From: Clostridiales bacterium
GTDB lineage: Bacteria > Bacillota > Clostridia > Lachnospirales > Lachnospiraceae
Direction: 5' to 3'
Assembly: GCA_020859965.1 (NCBI GenBank)
Contig: JAJBVF010000138.1
Span: forward strand, 1 to 8,392
Length of the DNA stretch: 8,392 nt
Both the position numbers and the translations under genes were made by a program. The notes beneath the pieces were generated by a model that had not been told where the DNA came from, searched no databases, and saw nothing but the letters and a program-made list of their open reading frames with translations. Positions within the stretch are counted from its first letter, which is position 1; each line of letters opens with the position of its first letter. Below, one piece after another: positions 5,329-8,392 of this stretch.

Positions 5329-6723
5329 TTACCCCGCCAGATGCATCACCTGTATCAGCAAAATCCAGCTCAATCCGTAGTAAGTAACCACAGCCACCAG
5401 GTCATTCACTGTGGTGATCAGAGGGCCGGAAGCGACCGCGGGGTCCACGTGAATCTTATTAAAAAACATCGGAATACAGGTTCCGACCAGCGAAGAGATC
5501 AGCATCGCCGCCATCAGAGATACGCCAACACACATGGACACAGCAAAGGCAAATCCAAATGCTTCTCCCTTCAGCAGGAAAATATACAGTCCAACAGCAA
5601 CAATGGAAAGTGCACCCAGGAGGATTCCGTTGCAAAGGCCGACACTCATTTCCTTTCGCACCAGAGAGAGCTTCTGTCTCCCCGTCAGGGTCTCATCCAT
5701 CAGCACACGGATCGTCACAGCAAGAGACTGCGTCCCGACATTTCCCGCCATATCAAGGATCAACGACTGAAAACACATAATAATGGTAAGCTGGCTGACC
5801 ACTGTCTCAAACACACCGACGACGGAGGAAACCACCATGCCCAGCACCAGCAGCACCGACAGCCAGGGAAGGCGCTTCTTCATACTCTCGCGCAGCGGCT
5901 CATTCAGATCCTCTTCCGCAGCCAGACCGGCGAACTTCGCATAATCTTCACCCATCTCGTCATCCACCAGCTCTACTATGCTCTGTGAAGTGATCACGCC
6001 CAGAAGACGGTTGTCATCGCTCAGTACCGGGATGGAATCTTCCGAATAATCCTTCAGCTTTTCGATACAGTCATCAATCGAGGTATGACCGTAAACATAC
6101 GGATAGGAGGTAGCGATCAGGTCTTCCAGACTGGCTCCCTGCCGCGCGATGATCAGATCCTTGAGGTCGATCGCCCCATAAAAGGTGCCGTCCGCCGCTA
6201 TGGTAAAAAGTGTTGTAATATTGTCATTTTTTTCCGCCTGTTCGATCAGGGCGCTCATCGCCTGTTTGATCGTCAGATTCTCGCGAAAGCTGATATAATT
6301 GGTGGTCATCCTGCTTCCGATCTCGTCTTCATCGAAGACAGAGATCACCGACAGATCCTTCCTGCTCTCCTCATCCATCAGGCTGGTGAGCAGTGTGCGT
6401 TTCTCGCGGTCAAAGCTCTTTAAGACATCGATCACCGTATCCGTCTCCATCCGGGACAGGATATCCGCGGCTTTTTTGATATCCAGCTCATTCAGATACC
6501 GCATCGTATCATCCTCGTCCGTATGCTCAAAGATATCTGAGAGCATCTCCCGGTCCAGAATGCGAAACAGCTTCTTTCTCTCCACATCAGTAAGCTCCGG
6601 CAAAGCCTCCGCAAGGTCATTCTCATGATAGTCCTCAAGCCTGGACCGAAGCAGCCCCGGAGAACAGTTGCTTCGAATGATGGTAAGTATTTCCGACTTG
6701 TAATCCTGCAGTTTTGTTTCCAT
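5329..6723 (-). CDS. mgtE: Magnesium transporter MgtE
   Basis: Homodimeric Mg2+ channel/transporter of the inner membrane, 464 aa (T. thermophilus MgtE is 450). An AGGAGG site seven bases before the ATG (METKLQ) fixes the start; an ATG nine codons earlier is rejected. Domains in order: a helical N domain at about 1-130, acidic and repeat-like (DLAEALPEL, RYLNELDIKKAADIL); a CBS pair at about 137-256 (MTTNYISFRENLTIKQAM and YPYVYGHTSIDDCIEKL); a connecting helix; then five transmembrane segments at about 285-306, 311-335, 363-384, 390-420 and 441-462. The conserved pore-region GNVGTQS is at 327-333. The HVDPAVASGP stretch is followed by the conserved pore aspartate, Asp441. In known members Mg2+ binding between the N and CBS domains closes the channel. 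The gene seems intact and has its own promoter about 410 nt upstream, with a complex leader. Confidence 0.96.
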   Translation of the reverse strand: METKLQDYKSEILTIIRSNCSPGLLRSRLEDYHENDLAEALPELTDVERKKLFRILDREMLSDIFEHTDEDDTMRYLNELDIKKAADILSRMETDTVIDVLKSFDREKRTLLTSLMDEESRKDLSVISVFDEDEIGSRMTTNYISFRENLTIKQAMSALIEQAEKNDNITTLFTIAADGTFYGAIDLKDLIIARQGASLEDLIATSYPYVYGHTSIDDCIEKLKDYSEDSIPVLSDDNRLLGVITSQSIVELVDDEMGEDYAKFAGLAAEEDLNEPLRESMKKRLPWLSVLLVLGMVVSSVVGVFETVVSQLTIIMCFQSLILDMAGNVGTQSLAVTIRVLMDETLTGRQKLSLVRKEMSVGLCNGILLGALSIVAVGLYIFLLKGEAFGFAFAVSMCVGVSLMAAMLISSLVGTCIPMFFNKIHVDPAVASGPLITTVNDLVAVVTYYGLSWILLIQVMHLAG

Positions 6724-7004
6724 ATCAAATCCTCCTCCCGATCTGTTCACTCAATTACCGCTGCTTCTGGTCCGCACCTGATGGCATCATGAAACAAAAG
6801 TGCGATTCACACCACACTTGCGTCTTCCGAATATCTTCAGAAAGCACACTTTTGCCGCGCCAGATACAGACAACAGAAAAAGACATACGCCTCTGCGAGT
6901 ATATCTGTCTGAATAGTTTTCTGCTGAACTGCAATGGGGTTCATAAACCAAAAGATTTTCCAAAAGCCACGATCCTTCTTCTGGAATCATAATACTGTGA
7001 AACG
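6724..7004 (-). promoter_or_regulatory. Structured distal part of the mgtE leader, no known riboswitch recognised
   Basis: These 280 nt between the attenuator-like hairpin and mgtE hold no gene I trust. On the minus strand there is an 8-bp perfect inverted repeat (CAAAAGTG at 6795-6802, CACTTTTG at 6847-6854). It encloses a 6-bp stem (TCTGAA/TTCGGA) with a GATA loop. Further upstream a 6-bp pair, CAGACA/TGTCTG (6867-6872 with 6906-6911), encloses a hairpin at 6885-6902 followed by the U-rich GTCTTTTTCTG, which could be a second terminator. The conserved M-box strings, such as GTTAGGTGAGGCTCC, are not present. A TATACT at 6898-6903 is a possible but poorly supported internal -10 box. Confidence 0.45.
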
Positions 7005-7058
7005 GGAAGAAAAAAGAATAGTCTAAAGAGAACAGAACAGACCACTGTTTTTTCTTCC
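7005..7058 (-). terminator. Attenuator-like intrinsic terminator in the mgtE leader
   Basis: In the minus-strand RNA, GGAAGAAAAAA (7058-7048) pairs perfectly with TTTTTTCTTCC (7015-7005). After a C-C mismatch an inner 8-bp stem, AGTGGTCT/AGACTATT (7046-7039 with 7024-7017, two G-U pairs), closes a 14-nt loop. This is the A-tract, stem, U-tract layout of an intrinsic terminator, placed between the mgtE promoter and the gene. Its left arm is inside, and its stop-side arm just after, the 22-codon leader frame, so ribosomes on that frame would disturb folding. Termination in vivo is not proven, and the inner stem is not GC-rich. Confidence 0.6.
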
Positions 7059-7091
7059 TGTGCTGCTACTTCGGCCATCACAGCTATCCAT
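7023..7091 (-). CDS. Putative 22-aa leader peptide upstream of mgtE
   Basis: A short frame starting MDSCDGRSSS and ending GLFCSL, 22 codons, stop TAG. It begins about 42 nt after the predicted mgtE transcription start and has an AGGTG ribosome binding site six bases before its ATG. The codons for Gly12-Arg13-Lys14-Asn15 form the left arm of the terminator hairpin, and the TAG lies where the hairpin loop meets its right arm. This arrangement is typical of leader peptides that control attenuation. Known Mg2+ transporter leaders in enterobacteria (mgtL before mgtA) also carry short frames, but their sequence is not recognisable here. The peptide is rich in Ser and Gly, with two cysteines and no proline. 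No homologue is known to me; the call rests on position and ribosome binding site only. Confidence 0.5.
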   Translation of the reverse strand: MDSCDGRSSSTGRKNSGLFCSL

Positions 7092-7139
7092 TCCGTTCAC
7101 CTGCCTTTCGATGTGATAAAAAATTTTTTAACCTCTGTT

Positions 7140-7168
7140 ATTTTAGCAGAATATGAAGCCGGGGGCAA
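7140..7168 (-). promoter_or_regulatory. Promoter of mgtE (extended -10)
   Basis: On the minus strand TTGCCC (7168-7163) is followed after exactly 17 bp by TAAAAT (7145-7140), with a TG one base upstream of the -10 box (TGcTAAAAT). This is a good sigma-A match. Transcription would start near 7133, giving an mgtE leader of about 410 nt. Confidence 0.65.
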
Positions 7169-7180
7169 GAAAAAAAGCAA

Positions 7181-7210
7181 TTGATTCTCCATAGAGAGGC
7201 ATGTTAGAAT
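7181..7210 (+). promoter_or_regulatory. Promoter of the kinase gene (extended -10)
   Basis: On the plus strand TTGATT (7181-7186) is followed after 18 bp by TAGAAT (7205-7210), with a TG extension (TGtTAGAAT). Transcription would start near 7217, giving a leader of about 55 nt. The -35 boxes of this and the divergent mgtE promoter are only 12 bp apart, in an A-rich tract. Confidence 0.6.
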
Positions 7211-7272
7211 GAAAAAGAGTTTGCGGTCGACGGTTTTCTGTCGGTTTGCTTCCGGAAGGGATGAGTTTTGAA

Positions 7273-8392
7273 ATGAAAAAAATATTCTATTGCCCCTCGT
7301 GCATGGAAGGGCAGATAAGCAGCGCCGCTTTCTGTCCGGTATGCAAAAATCCATTGAACATAGAAAATGCCGAACATCAGCTACCGGCCGGTACACTACT
7401 GAAAGACCGCTATCTGGTCGGAAAGGTGCTTGGCGAAGGCGGTTTTGGCATCACTTACATAGGACGGGATCTGACACTGGACGTGAAGGTCGCGATCAAG
7501 GAATATTATCCGTCCGCTGTTGCAAACCGTTATCACACGAAATCTTTGGATGTATCTGTCAGCCAGAAAGAACAATCTGTATTTTTTGAACAGGGAAAGG
7601 ATAAATTTTTAACAGAAGCCCGGACTCTGGCAAAATTTCCGGACGAATCCAATATCGTAGGCGTCCGGGATTTCTTTCAGGACAACAATACAGCGTACAT
7701 TATCATGGAATTCCTGGAAGGCATAAGTCTGGCGCAGCACCTGAGAGAACAGGGACAGCTTCCTTTTGATGAATTGTATGCGCTTCTGGAGCCGGTCATG
7801 GATGCCCTGGAAAAGGTACATGGGCAGGGATTGATTCACCGGGATATCAGCCCGGCAAATCTGATGCTCCTGAAGTCCGGCTCTGTAAAGCTTCTGGACT
7901 TTGGCACCGCGAGAGCAGTCGCCTATTCCGGCGAAAAGAGTCTTTCCGTGATCCGGAAGCCAGGCTATGCCCCGGAGGAACAATACCGGTCCCATGGTGC
8001 TCAGGGGCCATGGACGGACGTCTATGCACTGTGCGCTACCATCTATAAGCTGATCACCGGGGCAACGCCGGAAAATGCCATGAACCGGCTGTATGAGGAT
8101 ACACTTGTCCATCCCTCCGCTCTTGGCGCAGATATCTCCCCGGCGCAGGAAACGGTTCTGATGAGAGGCCTTGCAATACGGCAGAACGATCGGATCCAGT
8201 CCATGCACGAACTGAAGCGTGAGTTTCTGGCCGCCAGCGCACAGCAGGAGACTTCTGTACCGGAAGATGACGATGAGCGTACCTTATTCGCTCCCAAAAA
8301 AAACGCTGCGGTGACCCCCAAATCCACAGCGGACCGGCCGCAGGAGCCTTCGCGGCTATCCGAAGACACATCTCTGTCCGGGACGAGGTCTT
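7273..8392 (+). CDS. Ser/Thr protein kinase with N-terminal zinc ribbon, cut by window end
   Basis: Eukaryote-like (Hanks-type) protein kinase; 373 codons are visible and no stop is reached. Residues 7-24 form a CPSC-x10-CPVC zinc ribbon. The kinase domain runs from about 46 to 318: glycine loop GEGGFG (54-59), ATP-binding Lys76 in VAIKEY, alpha-C Glu115, catalytic loop HRDISPAN with Asp191 and Asn196, DFG at 209-211, and GYAPEEQY at 231-238. All catalytic residues are present, so it should be active. A low-complexity acidic and Pro/Ser/Thr-rich linker follows (EDDDERTLFAPKK). It may carry phospho-threonine sites and precede a membrane or sensor domain outside the window. Start choice: ATG 7273 is preferred over ATG 7261, whose purine-rich GGAAGGG touches the start codon directly. 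The targets are unknown. It is transcribed divergently from mgtE and is not in an operon with it. Confidence 0.92.
   Translation, partial: MKKIFYCPSCMEGQISSAAFCPVCKNPLNIENAEHQLPAGTLLKDRYLVGKVLGEGGFGITYIGRDLTLDVKVAIKEYYPSAVANRYHTKSLDVSVSQKEQSVFFEQGKDKFLTEARTLAKFPDESNIVGVRDFFQDNNTAYIIMEFLEGISLAQHLREQGQLPFDELYALLEPVMDALEKVHGQGLIHRDISPANLMLLKSGSVKLLDFGTARAVAYSGEKSLSVIRKPGYAPEEQYRSHGAQGPWTDVYALCATIYKLITGATPENAMNRLYEDTLVHPSALGADISPAQETVLMRGLAIRQNDRIQSMHELKREFLAASAQQETSVPEDDDERTLFAPKKNAAVTPKSTADRPQEPSRLSEDTSLSGTRS

Noticed and set aside
6898..6903. TATACT as main mgtE -10 box
   Set aside because: No acceptable -35 box lies 16-18 bp upstream, whereas the extended -10 promoter at 7140-7168 is much better.
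6787..6990. 67-aa minus-strand frame in the mgtE leader (MIPEEGSW...)
   Set aside because: It has no ribosome binding site before the ATG, an odd composition, and it overlaps inverted repeats that better fit structured RNA. A real membrane peptide cannot be fully excluded.
6941..7078. 45-aa minus-strand frame (MAEVAAQEEK...) overlapping the 22-aa leader frame
   Set aside because: It has a hydrophobic middle but only a weak GGA-type site. The overlapping 22-aa frame has the better ribosome binding site and position.
6724..7135. M-box (ykoK) magnesium riboswitch
   Set aside because: It was expected before mgtE, but I could not find its conserved strings in the minus-strand leader. A covariance search would be decisive.
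7609..8208. 199-aa minus-strand frame
   Set aside because: It is antisense to the kinase domain, with Cys/His/Arg-rich composition typical of a shadow frame.

Overview
The window looks like chromosomal DNA of a Gram-positive anaerobe, most likely a Lachnospiraceae-type Clostridium relative (Bacillota). This is inferred from strong AAGGAGG-type ribosome binding sites, sigma-A-like promoters, roughly balanced base composition, MgtE as magnesium transporter, and a serine/threonine kinase with an N-terminal zinc ribbon. No tRNA, rRNA, transposase, phage gene or CRISPR array was seen.

Layout: all genes from the left edge to about 7.1 kb read leftward (minus strand). In transcription order they are mgtE (464 aa); a 61-aa protein of unknown function; a HAD-IIA (NagD/AraL-like) phosphatase that overlaps the 61-aa gene and probably starts at TTG; a secreted polar-amino-acid-type solute-binding protein; and a CUT1 (MalK/UgpC, UgpA, UgpE-like) ABC importer made of one ATPase and two permeases. 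The family-1 (UgpB/MalE-like) binding protein that a CUT1 importer normally uses is absent; it may lie beyond the left edge. At the right a plus-strand Ser/Thr protein kinase starts and runs off the end.

Regulation: the mgtE and kinase promoters are back to back, with their -35 boxes 12 bp apart (7163-7186). From its promoter the mgtE transcript has a leader of about 410 nt. It holds a 22-codon open reading frame with its own ribosome binding site, and the stop codon of that frame lies in the apical part of a 20-pair A-tract/stem/U-tract hairpin. This resembles a leader-peptide attenuator. The next 280 nt contain further inverted repeats and no gene I believe in. I see no M-box (ykoK) magnesium riboswitch, the usual regulator of mgtE in Bacillota, so this leader is the best candidate here for an undescribed regulatory system.

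A second leader oddity is an intrinsic terminator that ends only about 25 nt before the start codon of the solute-binding protein. Either the importer is under attenuation, or this is the terminator of the phosphatase operon with very little room for a new promoter. The importer and phosphatase may act together on a phosphorylated or sugar-like solute, but no substrate can be read from the sequence.
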